Source: Aquatica leii (Eukaryota; Arthropoda; Insecta; Coleoptera; Lampyridae). From it: 64,000 nt of DNA. The notes under the pieces are model-generated. The model was not told where the DNA came from and ran no database searches. It worked only from the letters and a program-made list of their open reading frames with translations. The position numbers and the translations under genes were made by a program. The stretch spans positions 151,761,976-151,825,975 of the forward strand of contig CM069432.1 of assembly GCA_035610365.1 (NCBI GenBank), in the 5' to 3' direction. Shown one piece after another: positions 45,000-54,673 of this stretch; positions within the stretch are counted from its first letter, which is position 1, and every line of letters begins with the position of its first letter.

Positions 45000-46851
45000 T
45001 GACTCCGTCTATATCGCCTATTAACATTTCCATTTCTCGCTGTAAAATACCGGAAGCTGGCGCTATACCGTACATAAGACGATTATACATAAAAAGTCCT
45101 TGCGGCGTATTTATCGTAGTGAGACGTTGCGATTCAGGATCTAATTGAAACTGTTGATACGCTTGTGATAGGTCCAGTTTCGACTGAATTTTATTTCCGC
45201 CTGGATTACTTAGAAGGCAATCTTGAACACGCGGAATCGGATATCTATTTACTACCATAACGGGGTTAATCGTAACACTATAATCGCCACAAATTCTTAT
45301 TTGACCGTTCCGCTTTATTACGGGGACAATTGGGGTTGCCCACTCACTGGATTTGACAGGAATAATAAGACCCTGTTTAACTAACCGATTTAATTCATCA
45401 TTCACTCTTTCCTTCAATGCAAAAGGTATTGCTCGCGCCTGCTTAAAAATTGGCTTGGCATTTTCTTTTAATTCGATACTCACTACTTTTTTATACGTGC
45501 CCAATTTATCAGAAAAAACATCTCTAAATTCCTTAATTAAATCTACATAATTTTCACTAAAACTATTTAATGCAACATTCAAGTTAGTATTATTATCGTT
45601 TTCTGAAATTATTTTGAGAGGGAGAAGCCACTCTCGACCGATAATTGGATTGCTGTTACCGTGAAAAACATACAAATCCAAAACATCCGAAACATTTTTA
45701 TATTCGACATTAGCTTTGAAAAATCCTAACGGGATCATGCTATCGTTCGTAAAACTACGAAAAACTCGCGTAGTATTTAATAAATTTCGATGCTTAAAAT
45801 TATTATCGTAAAAAACTTTTGAAATGGCGGTTATCGGTGAACCAGTGTCGAGTTCCATGTTTACATTATTTCTTTCAATCATAACATTCAAATTAATTCG
45901 ATCGTTAAAATTGGAATTTTTAATCGTGAAAAAATCTTCGCGCATGTTATTGTTATTAAAAAACATCGAATTACATTCTTCAACAAAATGTTGTTTTTCC
46001 TCTAAGCTTACATTTTTCTTGGAACTCGCATTAACATCATAATCGCGACCGTTATTATAATTATAATTACTTTTCTGACGTTTATTTTTGTTTCTACATA
46101 CTCGCGCTAAATGACCTTTCATTTTACATAAATTACAAACATAGTTTTTATAGTAACATAAATTTGCATTATGATTCGTGCCACCACAACGATGACATTC
46201 TTTAATCTTGTAACTAGTAACCTTATTATTAAGTTTCACTTTACCCTTGTCGTTGGCTGACTTCGAGTTTGTCGGAAAATTTTTCTTTTCCCTAACGAGG
46301 TTGATTGATCCTCCTGACTTGTTTGACATGCCGGCTGCATCCCTGTTGGCGGCTTCGGCGGCAACGGCTAATTCAACTGCTTTCTCAAACGTCAGTTCTT
46401 TTTCACTTAGAAGCTTCTTCTTTGTGGCATCACTTGAAACACCCCATACAAACTGATCTCTTAAATGATTATTTAATTCAGTTTTAAAATTACAATGCAT
46501 AGACGATGCTTTCAATTTTGCACAAAATTGATTTATGTTTTCACTGTCACTTTGAACACATTTTTTAAACTTGTAGCGCTCGGCGATTTCGCTCGGCTGG
46601 GGTTGTACGTGATTTTTCATCAAATCGACGAGATTTTTGAACGTTTTGTTCTTCGGTACTTCGGGTTAACACAAATTTTTAAGTAAACTGTACCCTTTTT
46701 TTCCAACGGTCGTCAGCAAAATTGCGATTTTCTTTTTCTCGTCAACAATATCGTTCGCTTCAAAATACTGTTCAAGCCTCTCAACCCAGGAAGTCCAGTC
46801 ATCGTTTTCTTCAAAAGTTTCGATTGAACCTAAACTGCCTCCGGGTGCCAT
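44863..46851 (-). pseudogene. gag-pol: Mag-like gag, protease and RT palm, one internal stop
   Basis: Gag starts at MAPGGSLGSIETF (46851), about 100 bp after the primer site. A single in-frame TAA at 46666-46668 follows SLLKNLC; the same frame continues to 44863. Gag holds two zinc-knuckle-like units, CHRCGGTNHNANLC and CNLCKMKGHLARVC. The protease active site is MELDTGSPIT. The reverse transcriptase reads WATPIVPVIKRNGQIRICGD, SKLDLSQAYQQF (first catalytic Asp) and VIVLFDDIKI, an F-D-D catalytic box. It supplies the particle and replication enzymes of the element. A frameshift at about 44940 ends it. Only two changes separate this segment from an open frame, so decay is recent. Confidence 0.85.
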
Positions 46852-46936
46852 TTTTTCTTTTTTTTTTACTTCAGTCGATTTCTGTGAATAGCGACTTCAC
46901 TTCACTTAAACAACACTTTACAAAAATGTTATCTTT

Positions 46937-46949
46937 ATCCTCGTCGCCA
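46937..46949 (-). promoter_or_regulatory. Primer-binding site, serine tRNA (GCU) type
   Basis: The minus strand reads TGGCGACGAGGAT three bases after the LTR. It is the exact complement of the 13 3'-terminal bases of insect tRNA-Ser(GCU) with CCA. It is characteristic of Mag-type elements. Confidence 0.8.
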
Positions 46950-46952
46950 AAA

Positions 46953-47179
46953 TGTGGTGTCTTTAAATAAATAAAACAACATACGAAATAAGTGCTATAT
47001 TTAACGATTGTCTTAAATGGAGGCTTGTGGCGAACTTGACATCAAACATAATCTTAAGACATTGTCCTAGTATGCGTCGGTGCGGTATATAAATACTTTT
47101 GCTGGTGACGCAACAATCACGTGTATAAACCCATAATAGATTACAAGTAATCTAAATTATATAAGTACAATACATTACA
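46953..47179 (-). repeat. 5' LTR (227 bp)
   Basis: Partner of 41432-41658. A TATATAAAT box lies in its middle on the plus strand; the element itself is transcribed from the minus strand. Confidence 0.9.
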
Positions 47180-47221
47180 GTATTAGTTTCCTTTTTTTGA
47201 TAAGCATCATTCCTACATAGA

Positions 47222-47437
47222 TGTTTCAATGCTGGTTCGTATAATAATGTGGACTGTATTTTTAAATAATAATTTAATTTCAATTTATTTGCTTTAGCGG
47301 ACGTTACAAATGCTATACGTCTTCGACCTTAAATTTTTAAACTTCAAGTGAACAGGTTTTACATGTATAAAATGATAACTTGCGCATAACGCAGAAATTA
47401 AAAATTACAAAATTAAATGCATTTTATAAACTAAACA
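47222..47437 (-). repeat. 3' LTR of BEL/Pao element (216 bp)
   Basis: TGTTTCAATGCTGGTTCGTA to ATAAACTAAACA. Identical by eye to 52960-53175. Confidence 0.9.
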
Positions 47438-47595
47438 TACCGCCCCCTTTGAAGGCCTTTGCTCTTCTAAACTATCAATCAGATTTACAAATCTTAGAAA
47501 ATAATATAATAACACAATCATAATAAAAATCAAAACATTAAATTCAATTGTACCTATAATTTACAGTTTTATATCTTCTAAACTACCAAATAGAA
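47438..47595. other. 3' untranslated region of the BEL/Pao element
   Basis: It lies between the polyprotein stop and the 3' LTR. The minus strand has a purine-rich run, AAAGGGGGCGGT, directly before the LTR, which may serve as the polypurine tract. Confidence 0.5.
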
Positions 47596-50500
47596 CTACA
47601 CTTCTATCGGTAGTACGCATAAATTTATCACTGCACACTTTGACACGCCGCTTGCAGTTTTCACAGAAACAACTCGCGTTATTAAATCAGGCCCTGGATG
47701 TAGCTCGATAATTCTTCCTAATGCCCAGTATAATGGAGGCGTGTCCATTTGTTTAATTAACACCATTGCGCCAATTTTTATTTCTTGTTTAGAATGCTTC
47801 TTCCATTTTTGACGGTTTAGAAGACATGCTAAATACTCCTTCTGCCATCGCTGCCAAAAATGATTAACCATTTTTTGTAATAGATTGTACCGGATTTTGC
47901 TTGTTAGAGTTGAATCTGAGTTTTCTCCTTGCGGAATCGTTGTAATTGCGTCTCCTATTAGGAAATGTCCTGGGGTTAAGGCTGAAAGGTCATTAGGATC
48001 TTCGGATAATGGAGTAATAGGCCGTGAATTAAGTATTGCTTCTATTTGCGTAAAAATAGTTGCAATTTCTTCAAACGTAAAAGATTTATTTGATACAATT
48101 TTTTTGAAATGTAATTTAGCAATTTTTACCGCGGATTCCCACAATCCTCCAAAATGAGGAGCTCGTGGCGGAATAAATTTCCATTCAATGTTGTTTACTT
48201 GTAAAAAATTTTTAAATTCCGATTTATCTGCCAAAGAAACTAGTTGCTTCAATTCTCGATTAGCTCCAACAAAATTACTTCCGTTGTCAGAGAATATTTT
48301 TTTACAAATTCCACGTCTAGATGTAAATCTTTTTAATGAATTTAAAAATGAATTAGTCGTTAAATCCCCTACTACTTCTAAATGCACTGCCTTTGTAGAC
48401 AAACAAATAAATACACATAAATACGCTTTGACGATTTTACGATTCCTTAATTTACCATCCTTAATTAAAAAAGGACCCGCATAATCCACGCCTGTATTTA
48501 AAACTGGTCTACAAGGTGTTACACGCTCTACAGGTAACTGTCCCATTTGAGGTTGTAAGAAATTTTTCTTAAATCGAGCACAAGTGACGCATTTGTGTAA
48601 AATCCTTTTCACAGTACTACGACCGTGTAATATCCAATAATTAGCACGAACTGCTGCTAATGTGCCTTCAGTTCCGCAATGCAAATTTTTAATGTGCTCG
48701 TAGTTAATAACTAAATCAGTGAAAGGGTGCCTTGAAGACAAAATTATAGGATATTTTTGCTCGTAATAAACATTTGCCTTTAACAACCTTCCACCTACAC
48801 GTAGAATACCTAAATTGTCCAAAAATGGATTAAGAGAAATTAAACTACTACTGTTTGGCAAAGATTTTTTAAATTTTAATGTTTTTATGTCATCTTCAAA
48901 GTTATCTAATTGTGCTAGTTTAATTAAAACGTGTAATGATTCGTCTAATTCTTCCCTTTTTAATTCTCCTATTACTTTATGAAATTTATGCGCTTTAATA
49001 TTTTTTATGAATCTTAGAATATATGCGGTTACGTTTTTTAATTTTATTAATGAAGAATATCTTAAGAAAATACTATTGTCAATATGACTTTTGTGGCACG
49101 TTTTTACCGACTTTTTTCTTTCAGGTACGTCATCGTTTATAATAGATGCAAAAGGAAATTTACTATTAATTTTTAACCAAACCGGGCCTGACCACCATAA
49201 CTCTAATTGTTTTGAACTTAAAGTGTCAACACCTCGCGATATCAGATCAGCCGGGTTTTCATTAGAACTAATATGTCGCCATTGGTTCACGTTTGTTAAT
49301 GTCTGAATTTCAGATACCCTATTTGCTACAAAAACTTGCCAATTATTTGGGTCGGCCGCAATCCAGGCTAACACTATTGTTGAATCGCACCAGTACATGG
49401 CATCATCAATTTGAATATTTAATGCGTTTGACACCTTGTTAACTAACTTAGCTAACAATACCGCGCCGCAAAGTTCTAACCGTGGCAGCGTGAGCTTTTT
49501 TAAAGGAGCTACCCGCGATTTTGCGCATAGTAAACGAATACAACAATTACCTAAAATATCTGTAGTTTTTAAATAAACACAAGCACCATAAGCTAATTCG
49601 GACGCATCACAAAAACCAAGAATTTGAATAGCTACCCAATTTTTGATAGTGACTTGTCTGGGAATTTCTAAAATTGCTAAAGAATCTATTACGTTAATTA
49701 ATTTGAACCATTGCAATCGAATATCAAAAGGAACTAAATCGTCCCAATCTAAATTTTGTTTCCATAAACTTTGTAAAATGAGTTTTGCCTTTATAGTTAC
49801 TAAACCAATTAACCCAAGAGGATCGAAAATTTGTGCTACGACAGATAGTATCTTTCTTTTTGTAATAACGGTATGATGTTTTTTTAAAGTTATCGAATAT
49901 TTAATAATGTCTAAATTTGAATCCCAAAGAACTCCTAATGTTTTTGTATTTTTCTCGCATATGTAATATTGGGGGATATTGCTATTCTTATCGTCATCAT
50001 TAAATATATTGGGTTCGTTAGAGATCCATTTTCTTAATAAAAAACCTGCGCTTTCTAAAATTTTACTGACGTCTTTTTTTATTTGAATCGTAGATTCTAT
50101 TGTGGTTGCACCTGTTAGCAAGTCATCCATATAGAAATCGTGTAAAATTATATCACTTGCTTTAGGATAAATGTTACTAAAATCTAAACCTAATTGTTTA
50201 AGACAACGTGTTGCTAAAAAAGATGCGGGCGCAGTACCATACGTCAAAGTGTTTAATTTGTAATGAACTAATTTTTCAGATGGGTTATTTCTCCAAATAA
50301 TTCTTTGAAAATTAAGTTGATTCGTATCTACATTAATCTGACGATACATTTTGCTAATATCTGCTGTTATCACATAATTATGAATTCTAAACCGTAATAA
50401 AATTGACAATAAATCATCTTGTATGGTAGGTCCGACTAATAAAATATCATTTAATGAGCACCCTGATGACGTTTTCGCAGATGCATCAAACACTACGCGT

Positions 50501-52755
50501 AATTTAGTTGTTAAGCTAGATGTTTTAGTAACGCAATGATGGGGTAAATAGTATGTATGATTGTTATCAATATCGTCCGTTTTTACTATTTTTGTCATAT
50601 GCCCTAACGTTTCATATTCCGACATGAAGTCTTTATAATTTTGTTTTAATTCCGGATCGTTTGAAAATCGACTTTCTAACGAATTAAATCTTTTAACGGC
50701 GTTATCTAACGAGTTTCCTAATTTTAATTTTTTTGGCGAAAATGGTAATGTGACGCAAAATCTACCATCGTTTTCCCGTTTAACCGTTTTTGAAAACAAA
50801 TCTTCACAAAACTGTTCATCAGGCGTTAATTTACGTTTTATATCGCACTCTTCAATTTTCCAAAATTGTTCTAATTGATTTTGAACGTCAGAATTTAAGG
50901 CGACACAAGAAATATTGTTATTATTTTTTGTATAAATAGATCCAGTAATTATCCATCCAAGTTTTGTTTCATGTAATGTTAGATTTCTTAAATTTAATTT
51001 TATGCTACGCGAACCTAATAAATTCCAAAATACGCTCGCTCCTAACAATACATCTATTTCTCGGGATACATTAAAATCTTTATCGGCCATATTAATATTT
51101 GTTGGTATTTGCAAATTATCGATTTTTATGGCATAATTTGGTATGTTTTCAGTAATTTTGTCTAAGATTAAAAATGATTCTTTAGTATTAAAAGAATTGA
51201 CCCGAGACCTAATTTTCAGTTGCACTTGCTTTTTTAAATAAGTCAATTTATTATTGATTCCTGCAATAGAAATATTTGTGTCGTTACTAGGAATATTTAA
51301 TTTATTAAATAACCGCAACGTGATAAAATTGGATTGTGACCCTGAATCAAGTAATGCGCGACATGTTACTAAATGTCCGTTAGCATCTTCAACGTGTATA
51401 ATCGCTGTAGATAAGAGGGTATAATTGTTATGTTGTGAAGAATGCATAGACGTACTCGTTTGTGTTTGATCGCTTATTACCGGTTGGACTTGATTATCAG
51501 AATTTAATAGTAAATTAGAAGGTGATTTTTTTGAAGTTTCAATTGGTACGAAATCCCTATGTAGGATAGTATTGTGATTGCGATGACATTTTTTACAACC
51601 GCGTGACTTACAATTATAATTGAAATGATTATCCTTAAAACAATTTACGCACAATCTTAATTTCTTTATTTCTGACCATCTATCTTCTACGCTTAATTTC
51701 ATAAATTCGGGACAACAGTGCAAAAAATGATTGTCTTTACAAGAAGGGCAAATAGTTTTATTTGACGCGACACATGAAAATGATTTGTTAACAGGTTTTT
51801 TAAAAACGCCTTTAACATTGTTTACACATTTATCAGTATTTACACTCCTATTTAACGATTCTAAAACGAAACACCTATCATTCAAAAATTTAATTAAATC
51901 CTCGATAGTTGAAAAATCTCTTTTATTGATTAAAGTTTCTTCCCAAATCCTTTTTGTACTTACATCTAATCTATTTGTTATTAAGTGCACTAACATATTA
52001 TCTACATTTAACGCGTCTAATTTTTGTAAAGATCTCAAATTTCTAGAAACCGAATCGACTAAATCCCTAAGCCCTACATGCGATTCTTCTTTAATAGTTT
52101 TTAATTCAAAAATTGATTTGAGGTAAGTATTAACCATCGCTCTTTTATTTTCGTACCGCTCTTTTAACATAATCCAAGCTACTTCGTAGTTTGAGTCCGT
52201 TATTTCAATTGAATCTAAAAGTTTAGCAGCTTCACCTTTAAGGACCGATTTTAAATAATGAAATTTTTGAATTGACGGTAGTGATTTGTCCGCATTAATA
52301 AGTAAATTAAAGGTATCATAAAATTCCATCCAATTTTCATATTTACCGTCAAATTCTGCTAATTGAATAGTAGGTAATTTAAGCGCTTTATTAGAATTAA
52401 ATTTAGTTTCGGAATTACTATTTTCTGAATGCGTTAATCGAGTACCGTTTGAAATAATTTCTTTAGCTTTAGTTGTAGTTTTGAAAAATGTGTTTTCAAA
52501 TTCAACTTGCAAGTGACCTTCAACCTGGTCATCATCTAAACATTCGATTTCACATTGAATATCATTAAATTCCGACAACAGCAATTGAGCTTTATCTAAT
52601 CTACTAGTTAATTCGAGAATAGACCCACTCGCGTCAAAATTATCTGTAAATGTATTAAACCTATTTAAATGTTCTTGAATTTTTTTTCGTTTTGTTAATA
52701 ATAATTTTAAATTTGATTGATCGTTTATATCATCGGTAGTCGCTTTACGTGGCAT
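47596..52755 (-). CDS. gag-pol: BEL/Pao Gag-Pol polyprotein (1,719 aa), intact
   Basis: I place the start at MPRKATTDD (52755); an in-frame Met 15 codons upstream (52800) is less likely. From that start: gag core (DUF1759-like) at about 125-300; Cys/His knuckles at about 336-391; retropepsin with LLDSGSQSNF at about 469-478; Pao-type reverse transcriptase with ITADISKMYRQI (Asp 799) and FYMDDLL (YMDD 875-878); RNase H with GFCDASELAYGA (Asp 1050), Glu 1094 and WCDST (Asp 1124); integrase zinc site (His 1354, His 1359, Cys 1389, Cys 1392); integrase core with GVDYAGPF (Asp 1424), FSDNGSNF (Asp 1490) and FGGLWESAV (Glu 1540); and a C-terminal DUF5641-like domain. All catalytic residues I can check are present and there is no stop or frameshift. 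It would form particles, copy the element RNA and integrate the DNA. Confidence 0.93.
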   Translation of the reverse strand: MPRKATTDDINDQSNLKLLLTKRKKIQEHLNRFNTFTDNFDASGSILELTSRLDKAQLLLSEFNDIQCEIECLDDDQVEGHLQVEFENTFFKTTTKAKEIISNGTRLTHSENSNSETKFNSNKALKLPTIQLAEFDGKYENWMEFYDTFNLLINADKSLPSIQKFHYLKSVLKGEAAKLLDSIEITDSNYEVAWIMLKERYENKRAMVNTYLKSIFELKTIKEESHVGLRDLVDSVSRNLRSLQKLDALNVDNMLVHLITNRLDVSTKRIWEETLINKRDFSTIEDLIKFLNDRCFVLESLNRSVNTDKCVNNVKGVFKKPVNKSFSCVASNKTICPSCKDNHFLHCCPEFMKLSVEDRWSEIKKLRLCVNCFKDNHFNYNCKSRGCKKCHRNHNTILHRDFVPIETSKKSPSNLLLNSDNQVQPVISDQTQTSTSMHSSQHNNYTLLSTAIIHVEDANGHLVTCRALLDSGSQSNFITLRLFNKLNIPSNDTNISIAGINNKLTYLKKQVQLKIRSRVNSFNTKESFLILDKITENIPNYAIKIDNLQIPTNINMADKDFNVSREIDVLLGASVFWNLLGSRSIKLNLRNLTLHETKLGWIITGSIYTKNNNNISCVALNSDVQNQLEQFWKIEECDIKRKLTPDEQFCEDLFSKTVKRENDGRFCVTLPFSPKKLKLGNSLDNAVKRFNSLESRFSNDPELKQNYKDFMSEYETLGHMTKIVKTDDIDNNHTYYLPHHCVTKTSSLTTKLRVVFDASAKTSSGCSLNDILLVGPTIQDDLLSILLRFRIHNYVITADISKMYRQINVDTNQLNFQRIIWRNNPSEKLVHYKLNTLTYGTAPASFLATRCLKQLGLDFSNIYPKASDIILHDFYMDDLLTGATTIESTIQIKKDVSKILESAGFLLRKWISNEPNIFNDDDKNSNIPQYYICEKNTKTLGVLWDSNLDIIKYSITLKKHHTVITKRKILSVVAQIFDPLGLIGLVTIKAKLILQSLWKQNLDWDDLVPFDIRLQWFKLINVIDSLAILEIPRQVTIKNWVAIQILGFCDASELAYGACVYLKTTDILGNCCIRLLCAKSRVAPLKKLTLPRLELCGAVLLAKLVNKVSNALNIQIDDAMYWCDSTIVLAWIAADPNNWQVFVANRVSEIQTLTNVNQWRHISSNENPADLISRGVDTLSSKQLELWWSGPVWLKINSKFPFASIINDDVPERKKSVKTCHKSHIDNSIFLRYSSLIKLKNVTAYILRFIKNIKAHKFHKVIGELKREELDESLHVLIKLAQLDNFEDDIKTLKFKKSLPNSSSLISLNPFLDNLGILRVGGRLLKANVYYEQKYPIILSSRHPFTDLVINYEHIKNLHCGTEGTLAAVRANYWILHGRSTVKRILHKCVTCARFKKNFLQPQMGQLPVERVTPCRPVLNTGVDYAGPFLIKDGKLRNRKIVKAYLCVFICLSTKAVHLEVVGDLTTNSFLNSLKRFTSRRGICKKIFSDNGSNFVGANRELKQLVSLADKSEFKNFLQVNNIEWKFIPPRAPHFGGLWESAVKIAKLHFKKIVSNKSFTFEEIATIFTQIEAILNSRPITPLSEDPNDLSALTPGHFLIGDAITTIPQGENSDSTLTSKIRYNLLQKMVNHFWQRWQKEYLACLLNRQKWKKHSKQEIKIGAMVLIKQMDTPPLYWALGRIIELHPGPDLITRVVSVKTASGVSKCAVINLCVLPIEV

Positions 52756-52943
52756 TATTGTATCAAATAAATCAGAATAAATTACGCAAATATAATACAA
52801 TGTTATCCAATGAATAAATGAAATTAATAAAACAATGATTACAGGAATATAATAGGAAGGAGACTTACCGACGCTTTATAAAAAATTCCACAATTCCATT
52901 AATTAATTTTCTCCAATCTTCAATAATAACCCTTAATACGGTT

Positions 52944-52959
52944 CGAATGGACCAAAAAA
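52944..52959 (-). promoter_or_regulatory. Putative primer-binding site of the BEL/Pao element
   Basis: Just after the LTR the minus strand reads TTTTTTGGTCCATTCGAACC. TGG begins a primer site and TTCGAACC resembles a T-loop complement, but I cannot name the tRNA. Confidence 0.45.
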
Positions 52960-53175
52960 TGTTTCAATGCTGGTTCGTATAATAATGTGGACTGTATTTT
53001 TAAATAATAATTTAATTTCAATTTATTTGCTTTAGCGGACGTTACAAATGCTATACGTCTTCGACCTTAAATTTTTAAACTTCAAGTGAACAGGTTTTAC
53101 ATGTATAAAATGATAACTTGCGCATAACGCAGAAATTAAAAATTACAAAATTAAATGCATTTTATAAACTAAACA
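52960..53175 (-). repeat. 5' LTR of BEL/Pao element (216 bp)
   Basis: Partner of 47222-47437. Promoter and R region for the minus-strand transcript should lie here. Confidence 0.9.
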
Positions 53176-53180
53176 ATAGA

Positions 53181-53598
53181 TGCTGAAATATTTGAAAACT
53201 CAAATGTACTTGGTAGGAACATCACTATACAGCTGTAAAACAGTATTTATGTTAATATGCAATCGACCAATAAAAGTGCATTGAAAGAAAAAATGTTACG
53301 TTTACTTACTTATCTGTACACAGGAGTACTTAAAAACACTGGCTCCTGATGTCATGTCAGGAGGAAAAATAACTTTCTGTGAAGCATCAAACGTTGTCGA
53401 AAATAACATTTATTTAAAAAATTAAAACTTAAATCATTTTGTTTTATTAAAAAATACAATAAATCATTAAAAATAAATCAACATATACAAATTAAAATTG
53501 AGAATTTACATTGATTATTACATTGATGTAAGAAGCAAAAGCCCGATACATAAAGTTGTTAACTGTAAGTAAACACATGCTTTAACAATAAAAAACAA
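53181..53598. other. Non-coding flank
   Basis: No gene or repeat is recognised between the BEL/Pao insertion and the exon at 53599. Confidence 0.4.
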
Positions 53599-53820
53599 TT
53601 ACTTTGCTTTTGACACTTTTTTCTTGCCTTTTTCAGGGAAATTACGCGGTTCGATTGATTTAATAAGTCGTAATTGTCATCCGTTAAATTCCAAACGAGC
53701 AACTATATCACGTACCATCTGCAAGAACTGTGCATCCTGGCTACTGTTTTCTAATAAAACCATGTGTAAATTTCCCATATAGCTATCAATCGTTTGTAAT
53801 GTAGGTAATTCATCAGTTCC
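53599..53820 (-). pseudogene. Unidentified C-terminal exon with an in-frame TGA
   Basis: On the minus strand a plausible acceptor (GTGTTTAAG) precedes a 73-codon reading that starts TDELPTLQTIDSYMGNLHMV, continues SQDAQFLQMVRDIVARLEFN and, after one TGA, goes on in frame with QLRLIKSIEPRNFPEKGKKK to a TAA. Coding character is clear on both sides of the TGA. The C-terminus is strongly basic, as in nuclear or RNA-binding proteins. I do not recognise the protein. It may be the last exon of a decayed host gene or of a transposon. Confidence 0.4.
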
Positions 53821-54068
53821 TTAAACACAGTTATTTTAAAACATGATTTTGTATAATTTAGCAAACGTAAAAAATAAGTATTTATTGCAGGAAAAATAAA
53901 CAACAATTTGAAATGCTGTAGATAAATGAGCCATTTAGTTATTATAAATTTAAAAAAAACAAACATAATGATAACCGAACAAATTTAGGTTTTACTTTAG
54001 GGGGTACTCCAGAAAAAATGTATCCTTAGATTATTTAAATACTTTAGTAGTATTGCACAGGATAATTT

Positions 54069-54110
54069 GGCCCGAAGAAGCAGACACATTTTGGTCTGCG
54101 AAACGTCGCC
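54069..54110 (+). ncRNA. Hammerhead-ribozyme-like motif with GUC site
   Basis: In order: GGC (stem I), CCGAAGA (core CUGANGA with U4 changed to C), one extra A, GCAGAC, loop, GTCTGC (perfect 6-bp stem II), GAAAC, GTC, GCC (stem I partner). The GAAAC-GUC junction with minimal stem III is the arrangement seen in Penelope-like element hammerheads. The U4C change may inactivate it. Confidence 0.5.
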
Positions 54111-54410
54111 AGTAACAATATCCAAAGCAAATTAATTTGTTACCCACCACACGACCTCCTATTGTGATTGAAACAATTACTACTTGAAAAAACAACAGGA
54201 GGAAAATAATAAATTAATATAGAAATTAAAATTGACCTATTTCGCAAATTTTTATCTTCACATTCGTTTAAAAATTAATGCAATTGAAAGTTTTAAAAAA
54301 CCCTCCTATAAATATAATATATATATTTATTCGACTTCTAAATAATTAATTTCTAATTGTTTTATTGGGAAGTAAAGTCTAAATTATTTGTTTGTTTTTT
54401 TTAATTTTCT

Positions 54411-54444
54411 CAAGCTTTCGCAACGAATTTGTTGCTTCATCAGG
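54411..54444 (-). ncRNA. Hammerhead-ribozyme-like motif 3' of the GIY-YIG ORF
   Basis: The minus strand reads CTGATGA (exact core), one extra A, GCAAC, loop AAATTC, GTTGC (5-bp stem II), GAAA, GCTTG. No GUC follows directly. It lies about 230 bp after the stop of the Penelope-type GIY-YIG frame and on the same strand, where the 3' pseudo-LTR is expected. Confidence 0.55.
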
Positions 54445-54673
54445 AAAACTAAAAATTTCTAATATAATTGCACAGAACATTATTTAAAAAATATTAATAT
54501 TACAATTATAAAAGTTCACACAAACTTCGACAGCGTTATAATATATTATTAAATTGAAATATGTCAATTGACAATTTAACAAGTAAATTGATAATTAAAA
54601 AAAAATTAACTGCAAAAATATTAATACGTGAATGAAAAAATGAATTTAAGAAACTTAAATATAGATAAATAAA

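Larger units (their letters stand above)
41432..47179 (-). mobile_element. Mag-like Ty3/gypsy LTR retrotransposon, TSD GTATT
   Basis: Two 227-bp LTRs (41432-41658 and 46953-47179) differ at one visible position. The flanks carry the same 5 bp, GTATT (41427-41431 and 47180-47184). On the minus strand the order is primer site, gag, protease, reverse transcriptase, RNase H, integrase. One nonsense codon, a few frameshifts and a 946-bp hAT insertion inactivate it. Without the insertion it is about 4.8 kb. Confidence 0.9.
47222..53175 (-). mobile_element. Complete BEL/Pao retrotransposon, TSD ATAGA
   Basis: Two 216-bp LTRs (47222-47437 and 52960-53175) look identical base for base. The same 5 bp, ATAGA, flank both sides (47217-47221 and 53176-53180). 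Between them a single uninterrupted polyprotein frame lies on the minus strand. Length about 5.95 kb. All visible features are consistent with a recently inserted, possibly still competent copy. Confidence 0.9.

Noticed and set aside
47885-52126. Several plus-strand ORFs of 70-131 codons across the BEL/Pao region
   Set aside because: Antisense shadows of the conserved minus-strand polyprotein.
53599-53820. Selenocysteine codon at the in-frame TGA
   Set aside because: No SECIS-like structure or selenoprotein family could be recognised; ordinary decay is simpler.
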